A stretch of 64,000 nucleotides of DNA from Epiperipatus broadwayi. Taxonomy: Eukaryota; Onychophora; Udeonychophora; Euonychophora; Peripatidae. The translations under genes were made by a program, and so were the position numbers. Where the stretch lies: assembly GCA_028023455.1 (NCBI GenBank), contig JAQFVV010006294.1, forward strand, positions 3,067,001 through 3,131,000, given 5' to 3'. Below are positions 24,360-36,300 of this stretch, piece by piece. Every line of letters starts with the position of its first letter. Position 1 is the first letter of the stretch. Under the pieces are notes generated by a model. The model was not told the origin of the DNA. It saw only the letters and a list, made by a program, of their open reading frames with translations, and made no database searches.

Positions 24360-25830
24360 AAGAGATTTGAACTCAGACTTTCAAACCCCCTATAGCTATT
24401 CACTCCATCTTATACAACTGATACACATGACCCCATACATGTGAAAAAAATAAATAATTTCTAATATACATATTTCTTATTGAACTAGTCCTCCTTAATT
24501 GGTCCAGCTCATCATCTCACACATAAATAAAATAAGTGCTCAGTTTATATTAAGATAGGAAATATTCAAATTTTAATGGACAGTCTTCAGTCTTCTCCAT
24601 TCTCTGGCTCTTCAGCCATCCATATCATTGAAAATCTGATGATGGAATACTCAAAGTCCTCATTGATGCCAACATTATTGTCATACCCATATTGAGTTTA
24701 AGTCACTCTGTGATCTCTTATGTATAGGACCTTAATAATACATTCATTTAAATATGCAGAAGAGAAATTGATAGAATACAAGCTGAATACATAATATTTA
24801 AATACAAGCATATTGTCTATACTGAACTTAATGTAATTAGAAGGGATTTGAAGTCAGACTTCCAAGCTCCCTACAAATATTCACTCCTTCTTATGAAACA
24901 TGACCAAGTACATGTGAAAAAGACAAATGATCTTCAATATACCTATTTCACAGTGAACCAGCACTCATCAGTTGGTCCAGATCATCATCTCCCTTATATA
25001 TAAATAATCAGTGCTCAACTTATATTAAAATAGCACATCTTCTAACTTTAATGGATAGCTTCAATCTTCTCCATTATTGAAAATCTGATGAAGTCTGTCC
25101 ATTAAAGTTTGAAGATTTGATATCTTAATATAAACTGAGCTCTGATTATATATGTATGCGAGATAATGATCTGGACCAAGTGATGAGTGCTGCTTTAGCA
25201 TGAAATGTTTATTGGGGATCATTTATCTTTTTCACATGTATGTGGTCATGTGTATCAGTTGTTTAAGATGGAGTGGATAGCTGTAGGGAGTTTGAAAGTC
25301 TGAGTTCAAATTCTTTCTCATTACATTAAGTTTTGTGTAGACAATATATTTTGTATTTAAATATATATTCTGCCAGTATTCTTCCCATCTCTCTTCTGTA
25401 TACTTCAATGGACATATTAAGGTCCTATATATGTCAGAGTAATTTAAAGTCAACATGGGCATGAGAATAATGTTGGCATCAACAAGGGTTTTGAGCATTT
25501 CATCATCAGATTTTCAATGATATGGATGGTTGAAAAGAGTGGAGAAGATTGAACCTTGTCCATTAAAGTTTGAAGATTTTCTATCGTAATATAAATTGTG
25601 CAGTGATTATATATATTTGTGGGAGATGTTAATCTTGACCAACTGATGGGTGCTGATTCAGCATGGAACACATATATTGGAGATCATTTATCTTTTTTTA
25701 CATGTATGTGATCATGTGTATCGGTTGTATAAGATAGAGTGGATATTATAGGGAACTTGAAAGGGTGAGGTTATATTCCTTCTAATTACATTGTGTTCAA
25801 TGTAGGCAATATACTAGTATTTAAAAATAA
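24360..25830. repeat. 1.47-kb palindrome with a tandem unit in each arm
   Basis: The left arm contains a full unit (about 24362-24839, 478 bp) followed by a truncated second unit (24840-25100). The right arm is the mirror image: a truncated unit inverted (25110-25320), then a full unit inverted (about 25325-25830). Anchors of the unit are GATTTGAACTCAGACTTTCA, CATGTGAAAAA, TTGGTCCAGCTCATCATCTC, TTAATGGACAG and ATTGAAAATCTGATGA. Each occurs twice forward and twice as its reverse complement (for instance GAGATAATGATCTGGACCAA and TCATCAGATTTTCAATGA). The central spacer is only about 10 bp. Units differ by scattered substitutions and small indels. There is no coding capacity. It could be a foldback transposon or an inverted duplication within a satellite. 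Confidence 0.82.
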
Positions 25831-28810
25831 ATTTAAATATCTAAACTGATTATAATGTAGGCCAATTAAATTTTTAATATAACTCTCGACATTGTTTTCT
25901 CTCTGTCTCAAATTTGCATAAATAAAAATTATAGTATAAAAAATATTTAAATTCTGAAAGCTAATTTTCCTTCAAAGGTTTTTGTCATCCAAACATTTGA
26001 ACATATTTTCTATCAAACTTTATGATCCATATGCAGTTTGAATATCAACCTATTTTCTATGTGTAACACCACAATTGCTGTCGAATGTGGATTGTGACTT
26101 TGAAACTATTAAACTGAAAACACCATTACCTTCTGATAATTTCATTGGCCAGCTTTTTGTTATTATTATTTCAAATCAATTCATTTGAATATTCTGCCAT
26201 AATATTTTATTTATTCCTTCCAATTTATTAATAATAAATTTTGACTTATCTTTATTTGCACCATATTTCAACAAAAGCTTTTTAACAATACTTATAAATT
26301 GTAAATGATATACTGTTTTATACAATTCACGTACATTAAATGATGCTATAATATAATTATCAACTATTTTAATAAAATGTGATACTTTTCAATAAAAAAT
26401 ATATTCAAATGTTTGAATGAGTATTCAGGTTTACAGGGATGATTCAGTATTAAAATAAGCAATGTTTAAACATATATGTGTTTTCAGAAATTGAAACTAA
26501 TTTAATTATAAAATGGTAATAAAATCTTCGAATGAAAGGGAATTTATGCATACTTTATTATGCATTCTTTTAGAGTACATATTTTCAGGATTTAAATATT
26601 TTTATACTGTAATTTCTATTTTTTAAACTTGATGCAGATGGAAAACAGAATATTGAAATTTATATTAAAGACTTGGAGAATATAGATTATAATGTGAGAT
26701 TGTTATGTAGATATTTAAAATTATTTTATAAAAGAAGTCAAACCAAAGCATAATGAAATTAAAATTAATAAAGAATAGATTTTATTATCTTATGTTCCTA
26801 AATTATATTCAAATTTGGAAAAAAAAAAAAAAAAGATTTTAATATAAGATTTAGATGTTATGTTTTTAAATACATTGATAAATAATACTAAGAAATAAAC
26901 ATCAAATTATGTATTCTACTGCATGTAAAAGATTTGATTGTTCAGTCATTTACTATAATGAAATTAAAGTTAGTTTGTCTATGCATCATAGATAGCATAT
27001 TTGTCAATATAAAAAATCTGAATCTAATTTTCAATTTAATTGTTTTCTTTTGTCTTGAGAAAAATTCTGAGCTTGATTGTTGTTCTAAGAAAATTGGCAT
27101 TATGTATAATGAATCAAATAATATAAAAAATAAAAATTAGGCTATGCTAGTATATTGCTAATTCTAATAATGCTGTGGATCAGAGATATAATAATATGCA
27201 ACTGAGAGTATTTTGGAATTTTGATTGTTAAATAATTACATTGTTTTTTTGTTTGCATTTTGGATAATTGATTGCCATGAGTCTGTTCTATTGCACAGAA
27301 AGCTTACCCAGCCATTAATATTTTATATTATAATTACTCTTTCTAATGCATTGATATATGTGACAGTTAGCAGATGAGATGAGCAGTGTTATGTAATTGG
27401 GTCATCGAGTGAAAATATTGAAAGTATTGGTGGCTTTAATATTTTGTCTGATTTTTTTTTTGGAAGTGCACTGAATATTTTTGTAATAGTAATTTTCAAA
27501 ACAAAAGAAAAAAAAAAAACAGAAATAAATCCAAGTATTGTGAAAATAATATTCTTGGTAACTTTTTATTTTTTTTATGTAATGAAATAATTTTTTATTT
27601 GTTTGATGAAGTAAGAAATTCTGCTTTATGTCAGTGGCACATGTTTAAATAAAGAAGACTTTTTATAGTAAAGATAAAATAAATAAGAATTTCTGAAATA
27701 CCATTTTTTTAACTTCCAGATTTTTTATCATTTTAATTTGAGAGATTTTTTTTTAGGACTCTTTCAGAGATGTCAATTTTCTGATTAAATGTTATGGCAA
27801 AAAATATATTTTCATTTTAATCTCATTTGTCACTATGTTCATTTAAATCCATCAACTATCATTGATATATTTTTATGCTTTTCCACAATACAATGATCTA
27901 AAGTGAGAAAATTCACTTCTCCAATTTTGATCTTAGAATTTAGACTTTTAACTGTTTGCAAATGCACTGTCATAGTATTTTGTTAATTTACCTTTGTAAT
28001 ATAGTAGAATTAGTTAGGAAACAGCCTTTTGTTTCTAATGCAATTTATAATTCTTTTATAAATTCAGCATTACGTTGGTCATAATAATAATATTGAAGCT
28101 AAAGGAGTTTGTATCATAATTGTTTTATAGTTTACTTATTTGTTATTGCAAATCCACTACTACTCAGCATTAGCTCTGATCTTGTATTATAAATGATATA
28201 GAGGCATAATGGGCTCGTGTAGTTTTAGTTAATATATTGTTAAATTGGTCTTTTTGGAAATTTGCTCTAATAGTCCAAACTATTTATTAAAAAAAAAAAA
28301 AAATTAAATTTGTTTTTATCATATTGTGATATCCTATGAATCTGAATCTAAATAAAGATTTGGTGAGAGACATTAGTGATCTTTATTATTATTTACTGCT
28401 AAAACAGTAGGATTAATATGCAAACTGCATTTTACAAGACTTTCTATTATTTATTACTTGAATATTTACAGCTAATCCATTACTTAAAATCACCTATCAT
28501 CTGTTTTTGTACTTCTTTCTCCTTGTCCCATTTTTTTGTTTAGAAATACATGATCATATCAAATTTTATTTTTTGATATAATTTTTTTTAATAAGTAGTA
28601 TATTTTGACATTTCTTCATTGATAATCTTATATCTTTAACATTTGATGCTCTTCTAAATCTACATCTCTAAAGTTACCATTTTTTTCTTGTTTTTTCTCT
28701 CTCTTAATTATCTATATTTCTACTCTGTGTAATTAGTCTAAATGAAACATTAACAATTTTAAATATCATTTCAATGGACTACAAAATAATCAATGCTTAC
28801 TGTTTTCTTG
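25831..28810. other. A+T-rich stretch without a recognisable gene
   Basis: About 3 kb with homopolymers and chance frames only. The slightly more G+C-rich patch near 26040-26160 gave no frame or repeat match. Confidence 0.5.
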
Positions 28811-28977
28811 AAGGTTTGTGATGATAGTATTTTAGTTGGATTTGTATATTGGACTATTTACATCATCTAATGTTAACTATTGAATGTTCTTACAAAAATT
28901 TAACTTTATTTAAAATTTTCCAATTACATTGACAGTTAGTAATAGCACACATAGGTTAGTGTATGCACAATGTTTCA
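28811..28977 (-). mobile_element. SINE1, minus strand, 5'-truncated
   Basis: Matches the SINE1 copy at 57427-57694 over its length, starting from the element's 3' end. Shared blocks include AAGGTTTGTGATGAT, TATATTGGACTATTT and TTAGTGTATGCACAATGTTT (57427 copy: TTAGTATATGCACAACGTTT). The tRNA-like head is missing, as expected for a truncated reverse transcript. It abuts the plus-strand copy that starts at 28978. Confidence 0.7.
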
Positions 28978-29200
28978 CTGAGCTCACTTGGTTAGACCAT
29001 TACCTTAAAATTGAATATTCAAAAATTTAAAGATCCATGATGAATTCTCATGCTAGTACTGTCACTAGTCAGATTAGCAACACCAGAAGAGAGAATAATA
29101 CTACTTGAAACAACGTGCACATACTAATGTGTGTGCTATATTACTAACAGTTGATTCAATACTTAATATTAGTTGATAGAAATAGTCTAATATATAAATG
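28978..29200 (+). mobile_element. SINE1, plus strand, with tRNA-Leu-like head
   Basis: The head reads GAGCTCACTTGGTTAGACCA, a good Pol III A box and D-arm, followed by CATTACCTTAAAATT, whose loop would give a UAA anticodon as in tRNA-Leu. A degraded B box, GATGAATTCTC, follows after a long variable-arm-like gap. The body (CTAGTACTGTCACTAGTCAG, then AGCAACACCAGAAGAGAG) is shared with the copies at 43640, 57427 and 59165. The tail region GAAATAGTCTAATATA resembles the 57427 copy. SINEs are transcribed by Pol III and moved by LINE enzymes. Confidence 0.7.
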
Positions 29201-30633
29201 CAATTAATTAATCCGTAGTATATTTCTTGGTCATTGCAATCCTTATTATCTTCTTTTATTAAAATTAGTCTGCCTCACTTAAAGAATAGCAGCAGCATTT
29301 TTTAGTAGCCATGAAACCTTTTTTTTTGGTAAAATATATTAGAAATGAGAATTAAGTTTTTTTTATTTATCAAATGGATCAAAGGTGTAGATGACATATA
29401 TTATTGTGTTTTGTTTAACATATTTGTTTTTATTTCATTTAAAATAAGATATAGTCTAGTGTTTTGCTTCCTATCTTTGCCAGAGATTATCTTATCTACA
29501 TGTGCCTATTTTTTTATGATCAAAGCACTGCACTATTTGGAAAAAATTGAAAAAAAAAAAAAGGGCTTTTATTTTAAGTGGGGGGAGAGATTTTTGAAAA
29601 TATTTCTGCATTTCTGATTAAGCTGTTTTTGGTATGAAAAATGTGCTAAACTATATTTACATCTGATAAGAAAATATATAGAGATGAAATTATTCTTCAT
29701 TGATTTCTGAAGTTTAACAAACTTTATTGCAGACATTTTAAATATAACCATATAGTTAGTTGCTCAGGAAGTTGTATGCTATTTGAGCTTTTAAGTGATT
29801 AGTTTGAAACTTGACAGATTGGGCATGATAGTTTTATTTAATTGAGTAAACTGAAATTTTTATAATTATTAGTATTTAATTTAATCAAGCAAGAATCAAA
29901 TTTTGAGACTTTTATTAAGTTTTGTATTAAGCATTTTTATTATGATCACAAACCACCTAGGACAATATTTTGTAATTTATATATTGTAAATAGTGAATGG
30001 AAAGTAAGATCTGAATTTTGATTCAAATATATTAAAATTGATGCTCTTCCTGCTTATCATAAGGTACCAGTCCAGAATCTGGAATTTTATGATCCAGAGA
30101 AGTATTCATCATATGTTATTCTGAATTTGTAAAAAGTATTTAAAGTTTATAAATTTTTTAAGTCATAAAAATTAAATAGGTATTTCTGCATTAATTTGAG
30201 GAATTTTAATTAAATTAAATGTATAAATGAATGTATCAGAGTTTTTTCCTTCTGAAAGTTGTTGTCAAATCAATATAGATTCTGTTAATAGTTAATAATA
30301 ATTTGAAGTTGAAAATAAGTAAATGTATGTTAGTTGAGAGAATCGTTTTTTTTTTTTTTTTAGAAGTTGAAGTGCAATAATTAAGTCCAATTACTTTATA
30401 GAATAGGACCATGGTTTTTCTATAAATGATTTGCCAATAGTCTTATGCATTTATCATATTTTGTTAATTATTGTTATTTATAAGACCATTTATATTGCAG
30501 CCAACTGATATATGTTTATCAACATTTTAAAAGATTTGATATTCTTGCACATTTTTATTTTGGTATAGTATTATTATTTTCATTTACAAAAAAACAAAAT
30601 AAATAAACATTGTACTCAAATTTTATTGTTTAA
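29201..30633. other. A+T-rich stretch without a recognisable gene
   Basis: The 90-codon hydrophobic plus frame at 29345-29617 is composed of F/I/Y/K codons from T-rich DNA and has no family signature. Nothing else was recognised. Confidence 0.5.
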
Positions 30634-30639
30634 ATGTTG

Positions 30640-31975
30640 ATTTTATCAAACAAGATGTCAAAACAATATCAGCTGTTTTTCAATCGGGACAAGCCTGCAG
30701 CCTGGAAATTGTCATCTGGAAACAAAATTCCATCACCCTTTCTAGCCAGACCACAGAAGTTCCTTGGGTTCCCATTCATGCGTTCTCCTTGGGACATGAG
30801 AATCCAATTACAGAACATGCTTTCCAAGAGCATAGCAGATACTCTTAAGTCACTTTCTGGAATATGCCGGTCACTCTATGGCAAAGTCACACTATTCAAT
30901 TTGTTAATATTCCCTAAAATAAATTCCTTCCTTCCAGATCATCCTCCCCATCAAGGCCTTCATAGCAAAAATCAATTCCCTATGTTCTGGATTCCTCTGG
31001 AGAAAGAAAACTGTCACAATCAACCTCAGGCAGGCATGACTACCTAAAAAACTCAGTGGACTAGGCCTGCATACCATCTTTTTTCTAGTGCAGAGAGCAC
31101 ATAATATGCTTGTCACAATTAGAAGAATAATCTTGGATGACTTATCTATCCCTGGTCACACCCATTGATACCATGTCACTTCAATGACAGTCCCTACCCA
31201 GGACCAATATAGTTGTCAACTTGGTTACTAGTGCTGGAATTGTTGTGGGAGGGATTAGGAATAAGCTCAAATATTGGGACATTCATCAACAACTATTCTG
31301 TCAGTCCTCGTCACAATCCCAACTGTTTTCAAGGTTAACATGATTAAACACTTCAAACTATGGAAGCTTGATGCTAAATTTTTTTAGACTTTATTTTAAA
31401 AATAAATGTACACTCTTTACCAACTAAGAGAGTTTGACAAAATACATAGTGAATGTCAAACATGCAGAGGTGAAAGTGAAACACTGCAGTACTCTCTATC
31501 TGGGTGCAAAACTGCAGCAGTATAGATTGGTAATCAGTGGCTGGATGATATCATATAAGGACAGAATTTTCAATATTCAAGATTATTCAGGCTAGTGTTT
31601 TCTCAGTAATAAGACTATTATGCTGAACTATTCACTGTGGATCCTTAGGCACAATGTCACATTCGGTAGAAATTCAGGGAATCTACTTACCTGTTTGTTG
31701 GGTATTATTAAGATATTGAAAGCAAGGGACTGCAAAGTTTCCTACGTAAAACTCCATGAGTATATATGGGAGACACTAAATTTTCCAGTTTCTCAATCAT
31801 TTACAGCAAATTTGTAAAACCTTTTTTTAATAATAATTATATGTTTTTTTCTAATTTTTTTTTCTAGATGTCTCTAATATCAATTCTATTGATTTTTATA
31901 TTGTCACCTAAGTTGCAAGTTATAATATACCTAACTTTTTTATTGGATGAATAAAGCTCATCATTGAATAAAAAA
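30640..31975 (+). mobile_element. L1/Tx1-like LINE, second 3' remnant
   Basis: The plus-strand frame 30634-31047 reads RPQKFLGFPF, then ADTLKSLSGICRSLYGKVTL, NLLIFPKI and FWIPLEKEN. This follows the same order as the copy at 20480 but is clearly diverged from it. Farther on, near 31448-31505, a shifted frame reads ECQTCRGESETLQYSLSGC, a C-x2-C-x8-[H to Y]-x4-C knuckle with the histidine position replaced by tyrosine. The piece at 31620-31817 is the C-terminal helix region (SLWILRHNVTFGR). The 3' end lies near the AATAAA at about 31949. It has stops and frameshifts throughout and no palm domain. Confidence 0.72.
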
Positions 31976-32984
31976 GATGCGATTTTTTTAACCTTTTTAT
32001 TAACGATATATTTACTATAAGTCTGAAGAATTTAATAATGATTGAAAAATAGATGAAAATTAGATTTAGATGGTTGAGAAATGGACTGTTAATTAATTAT
32101 TTTTTTTTTATGTAGTAAATTGGGATTAAATGCAATATATCTAAGACATTTAAATTTTTTCCATAGATATAGAATTTGATATTTAAATTATTTTTATATT
32201 TATTTCTATTAAAATATGGGAATAATAAAACTATTACTATTTTTTTTTTTAAATATAATTTTCTCATACTGTCATTTGTTTTTTGCTAATGCAATGCTTT
32301 AAGCCTTTTGAATATTTATTTTAATCCTATTAAGTTTTTTTATGTGATTATCAAAACTATTTTAAATGATTATTATATAATATTAATAGTTTTATTTAAT
32401 TTATCATATTTTGTAATTTTAATTTTCTCTATTTTTAGTTTGCAATTATTTAAAATTCTTTTACTTTTTATGAGTTTTTATGTCTTACACAAATACTATT
32501 GCATTATTTTAAAAATATGTGTATATAAATTTTTTTTTTTTCTGCTAAAGTCTATATAATTTTTTAAAAATTTATATAGTATTGAAGTTAATTTGTGTAG
32601 ACTTTTTTTTAATGGAATTAATTGTTATTTTAATTAATATGTGAGAATATATTATCCTATATATAAATGTAAGATTTATTAAAAGCATTTAATTTAATGA
32701 TATTGATTTTACGATGTATTTTAGGAAAAGTGCATTTGCAAATATTGGAGAAATGTGAATATTTTATTTCCAAACTATTTAACTAAAAAATAATAGCAGA
32801 TTTGGTAGATAGAATGTTAAAAATATGAATCAACAAAAAAAGTTGAATTTATTTATTATTCAGGATGATAGAAAAGATTTGATATCTCTATGAAATGATA
32901 TGGATTATAAAACATTAAGAGGTTGTTGGGAGTTTATTATTCTGATAATAAAAGCAAATGTATTAATATGGGTATTGTTTTAGA
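31976..32984. other. Extremely A+T-rich stretch without a recognisable gene
   Basis: The 83-codon hydrophobic frame at 32308-32559 comes from a T-rich tract and has no recognisable signature. Confidence 0.5.
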
Positions 32985-33175
32985 ATTAAAAGCAAAGAAA
33001 TAGTTTATTAGTAGCTGCCCTAAGGTAGTTGCTGATGATGAATTTGAAAGCTGTTTTGAGGAAGTTTCAAGAGTGTAATAACATACTGAAGCTGGAAATA
33101 AAGTACATATTCCTGCTTCACCTAGTGCCAATGTCATCAGCACTAGTCTGGGTTTGAACCCAATCTTTATTAACT
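32985..33175 (-). mobile_element. Possible very old SINE remnant
   Basis: A patch more G+C-rich than its flanks contains GGGTTTGAACCC (33150-33161), which read on the minus strand is a Pol III B-box-like GGGTTCAAACCC. The following minus-strand sequence ACTAGTGCTGATGACATTGG weakly resembles the SINE1 body after its B box. No A box was found, and the palindromic B-box match could be chance. Confidence 0.28.
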
Positions 33176-33641
33176 GACACCCATCTCATAATAGGTGGTA
33201 GTATATTTTAATCAATATTATAATCTTTTATATTTCATTAATCTTATTTTATAATTAAACCTAACCATTTTATAGTAGTTTATTTATTTTATATTTGTAA
33301 AAATGTATATTGTGTTTATTTTATCAAATTGAATCCTAGATATCTATAAAATGTTACAAATATTTCAAATTCTTTATTAAAGTTCATTTTCTTCAATAAA
33401 TCAGTTGGTAATATTTTATATTTATCTTTTAATCAATGTACACTTGAGAATCAATTATTTAAACAATGTAATATTTTTAAGAAATATTTTGTAAAAGTTT
33501 ATACCAAATATGTTTGAAAGTCATTGTACCAAATTTTTCTGAATAAAATCTACATTTTGTTAATCTAAACCATAATTAAATAGATTTTGTTAGTACAATG
33601 ACTGATAAACTTAATATGCTTGTTGTTGTTTTTTTAATTAG

Positions 33642-33741
33642 CAAATCAACCCTTGGGGCATGTTCATGCAGAGTTAGAGATTTTCCCTCCAAAGTGGCAC
33701 CAACCTCACAGAACTGCTGAGAGCAGTTACAATTGGTGGAG
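33642..33741 (+). CDS. Candidate 100-nt internal exon, product unknown
   Basis: A T-rich tract and acceptor TTTTTTTAATTAG end at 33641, and a donor GGAG|GTCAGT follows 33741. One frame is open through the exon: two leading bases, 32 codons (beginning NQPLGHVHAELEIFPPKW, ending SSYNWW), then two trailing bases. The other two frames contain stops. Local G+C is well above background. If spliced to the segment at 33886, the frame continues without a stop. The family is not recognised. The IFPPKW string faintly recalls the IFPPRW stretch of homogentisate 1,2-dioxygenase, but the rest does not support that name. It could also be part of an unrecognised old transposon. Confidence 0.35.
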
Positions 33742-33885
33742 GTCAGTGTAGATTTAATCCTTTAGATAAGACCAGAACACATAAATATTGGAAAATTTGA
33801 TTAGGGATTTATTGTTGAGTTTACTGAAGAGAAGTGATTAATCTATATACAAGACATCGTGCCTAAAAGAATGGCTGGCTAAAAG

Positions 33886-33973
33886 ATCGACCGTGCTTCC
33901 CGGAGCTCTGTCTCACCAGCTCATCAATGCCATCCAGTGCTGTCAACATCTAGCCAGAGCCTGTCCGTGTCAA
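33886..33973 (+). CDS. Candidate 88-nt exon following 33642-33741
   Basis: This lies in a conspicuously G+C-rich island (about 33855-34025). A weak acceptor CTAAAAG ends at 33885, and a reasonable donor CAA|GTAAAC follows 33973. Joined to the two trailing bases of the exon ending at 33741, it reads open for 30 codons (starting RSTVLPGALSHQLINA, ending ACPCQ) and ends in phase 0. An alternative reading of the same island in another frame is open for 44 codons to a TGA at 34018-34020 (IDRASRSSVSPAHQ start). The acceptor lacks a polypyrimidine tract, which is the main weakness. The product is unknown. Confidence 0.25.
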
Positions 33974-34131
33974 GTAAACCTGCTAATACTCTGACTGTAA
34001 CTGCCTCTGTCAAGCCGTGAAACATCTTCCAATAGGTATATTATTATAATCTCCAATTTGTTGCAAGCCACTGATTTTATTTCACTTGTTTAAATCAATA
34101 TTAATTTATATATTTTATATATATGTGTAAT

Positions 34132-35549
34132 GTTTATACGGCTTGGTTTAAAATGCGTCTTTTAATTTTATTCAATTTAAAATATCAATTCTTATAAAAT
34201 TTTACATCATTTTGATGCGGCAAATTAAATTAATTTTTGTCAGTTTGTTTAGATTATTTGACTTACTGAAATGGCCAACTACAAAATTCAATGAGCTATT
34301 AACTTTAAATCCTCCCCCTGTTATTTTTTTTTAATTTAAAAATCATTACAAGAAGACTTCCTTCCGTAAATTAATTAATAGAAAGCTCATTTAGTTTTGT
34401 ACCTCATATATATATTTATTTGAATGATTGAAATTATTTTAAAAGTATCTTACTATTACCTCCAATTTAAAATAGCCCTGTAATTATTTCTGAATGATTA
34501 AATAATTTTAGTGAATCAATTAAGTAAAATTTATCATAGAATTTTATCAGTATATGTATTTCATACATATATTTTATTTGTCAGAAAATATTAAAATTAT
34601 GATTTACAATTTATTAGTTTGATATTTAAAGCCTGTCTATGTTAATTAAAGACAAGTCCTATTTTGTAATCTTCCATGATGAGTGGGGAAAACAATTTTA
34701 TATTTTAGTTTTAATTCTTGCCCTTCTTTTTGTAATATAATTTACTATTCATTCATTAATGACCTAACGTTTCTGGGACTTTCCATTATATCAGGGAGCC
34801 AATGATTTTAATCAGGATTTATTATTTTGTTAATGATACACTATCTATCTATATACGTCTAAGGCATTGTGTATTTATAGTTACAACCATTTCTTTATTA
34901 TTGCTATTCTTGCTTTGCTACCAACCTCTTAGGACTTTCGGAATCTGACCAGTCCAATCTTTTACACTCCCTCAAAGGAGACATAGTTCATACCAAGGGA
35001 TCTTTTCGAGCATTGCCATTAAGATGTGTAGGCACATCAAAATATTATTATGATTATTTAGAGACATGCTTTGGCTGGAGGGCTAACATTTCTCTTATCC
35101 CCTGTACATATCAGGAACTTCTTTAACAAAGTCACCCAAAGCTTCATAGCAGACCTCATTTCTTTTGTTGTAATTTGTAATAGCATACTGCCCTCATCAT
35201 CATTTTGTAGCTTTATGTAGCAATCCTGAAATGCTCTCTGCCATGATGGCACGTCCTTTCACAAACAAATTTCGTAATTAATTAAATCTGACTGTATAAT
35301 TGTCAATTATTTATTTAAGAACTATTTTGCTTCCCACACTCATTATATACAAATGATTTTAAATGTAATAGTATTTTAAATGCATATCTTTCATATCTTG
35401 TAATATATATAAAAAATAGATTTGTAATCGTTCAAAGAGGGCTAATATTTTATTGCTGATTGGTTTTTGGCCGACCAATTAACAAACTTTTACATTGTTT
35501 GTCAAAGCCGCATCAAAATGAATTAAATAAAATAACCAAGTTGTATAAA
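34132..35549. repeat. Weak long inverted repeat, possible old transposon ends
   Basis: GTTTATACGGCTTGGTT at 34132 is mirrored at 35533-35549 (GTTTATACAACTTGGTT on the minus strand). Inside, TCATTTTGATGCGGC at 34209-34223 is mirrored near 35506-35520. The spacing between the two blocks differs between arms by about 40 bp, so an indel would be needed. The enclosed DNA has patches of higher G+C and an unidentified minus-strand frame. This may be a decayed DNA transposon, but the evidence is thin and no target duplication is clear. Confidence 0.4.
35058..35255 (-). pseudogene. Unidentified protein-like fragment
   Basis: The minus-strand frame is open for about 66 codons between a TGA and a TAA, with balanced amino-acid use unlike the F/I/K-rich chance frames nearby. 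It begins KDVPSWQRAFQDCYIKLQ, continues DDEGSMLLQITTKEMRSAMK, and ends VSPPAKACL. I do not recognise the family. It sits between the weak inverted repeats at 34132 and 35549, so a transposase or transposon-borne protein remnant is possible. An exon of a host gene on the minus strand is the alternative (AG just before the first codon, but no good donor). Confidence 0.3.
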
Positions 35550-35799
35550 CAAAGACTTAACTTATTTTGTACTAAATTCTTTAATAAATTCCTATAATAT
35601 TGTCATTTAAATAAGCTTAGTTTGTCATCACTCCCAATCTCTAAGGTTAATTACTCTATTTGTTTATAATATTTATTTGATGTAAATTCACTTCTTTATA
35701 ATGTTGCCATAAAGAATTATCATTATTACGGTTCAAACCATTAGTAATCGATCAAACCATATCTGTACCGTTCTGCAATCATCAGAATCCATTAAATCA

Positions 35800-36060
35800 T
35801 TGATTTTTCATATAAACCCTCTTATTATTTTGAGTCTCTATGTGAACCATGACCTCCAGCTGGGACGGAATAAAACCAAGCACTGCCAGTGTCATCACAA
35901 ACGTTATCCATTAGTCAGAGAGGCAATAATTTAGGCAAATAGGTTAGGATTCATCCTTATTCTGACATATGTATCTTGTGCATGGTTTGATTCAAGGTAC
36001 TTTTGCTTGGATTATTGGTCTTGTTGAATGAATACACAATTTTGACCGGCACAATACATG
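35800..36060. other. Unassigned patch of higher G+C
   Basis: The segment around 35840-35930 (CATGACCTCCAGCTGGGACG, CAAGCACTGCCAGTG) stands out from the A+T background. No frame longer than chance and no match elsewhere in the window were seen. It may be part of an old repeat related to the neighbouring inverted-repeat region. Confidence 0.3.
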
Positions 36061-36179
36061 ATGAAGAAAAGATTGAAATTATATATGAAGAAATAAATAA
36101 AAAAATTAAAACAAATATTCATTTATAACAATAATGAAGATTTGGAATACTGTTCTAGATCTGAAAAGAAAAAAAAGTA

Positions 36180-36300
36180 ACAGACATTATCATTGAATAT
36201 TAAGCAGTGAGAGAAATAAAAGATTGAGAAGAATATAAAAATAGCACAGACATTATCATTTAGTAATAAGCAGTGAGAGAAATAAAATATTTATGAGTAG
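36180..36300 (+). repeat. Tandem duplication, ~66-bp period
   Basis: CAGACATTATCATTGAATAT and the shared block AAGCAGTGAGAGAAATAAAA occur at about 36180 and again, slightly changed, at about 36246 (CAGACATTATCATTTAGTAA). Two copies only, A-rich, non-coding. Confidence 0.8.

Noticed and set aside
24360-25830. CRISPR-like array
   Set aside because: Units are hundreds of bases long, partly inverted and diverged, without short regular spacers; the genome is also eukaryotic.
32308-32559. Possible membrane protein (83 hydrophobic codons)
   Set aside because: T-rich DNA gives F/I/L/Y-rich frames by chance; there is no family motif, splice context or composition change.
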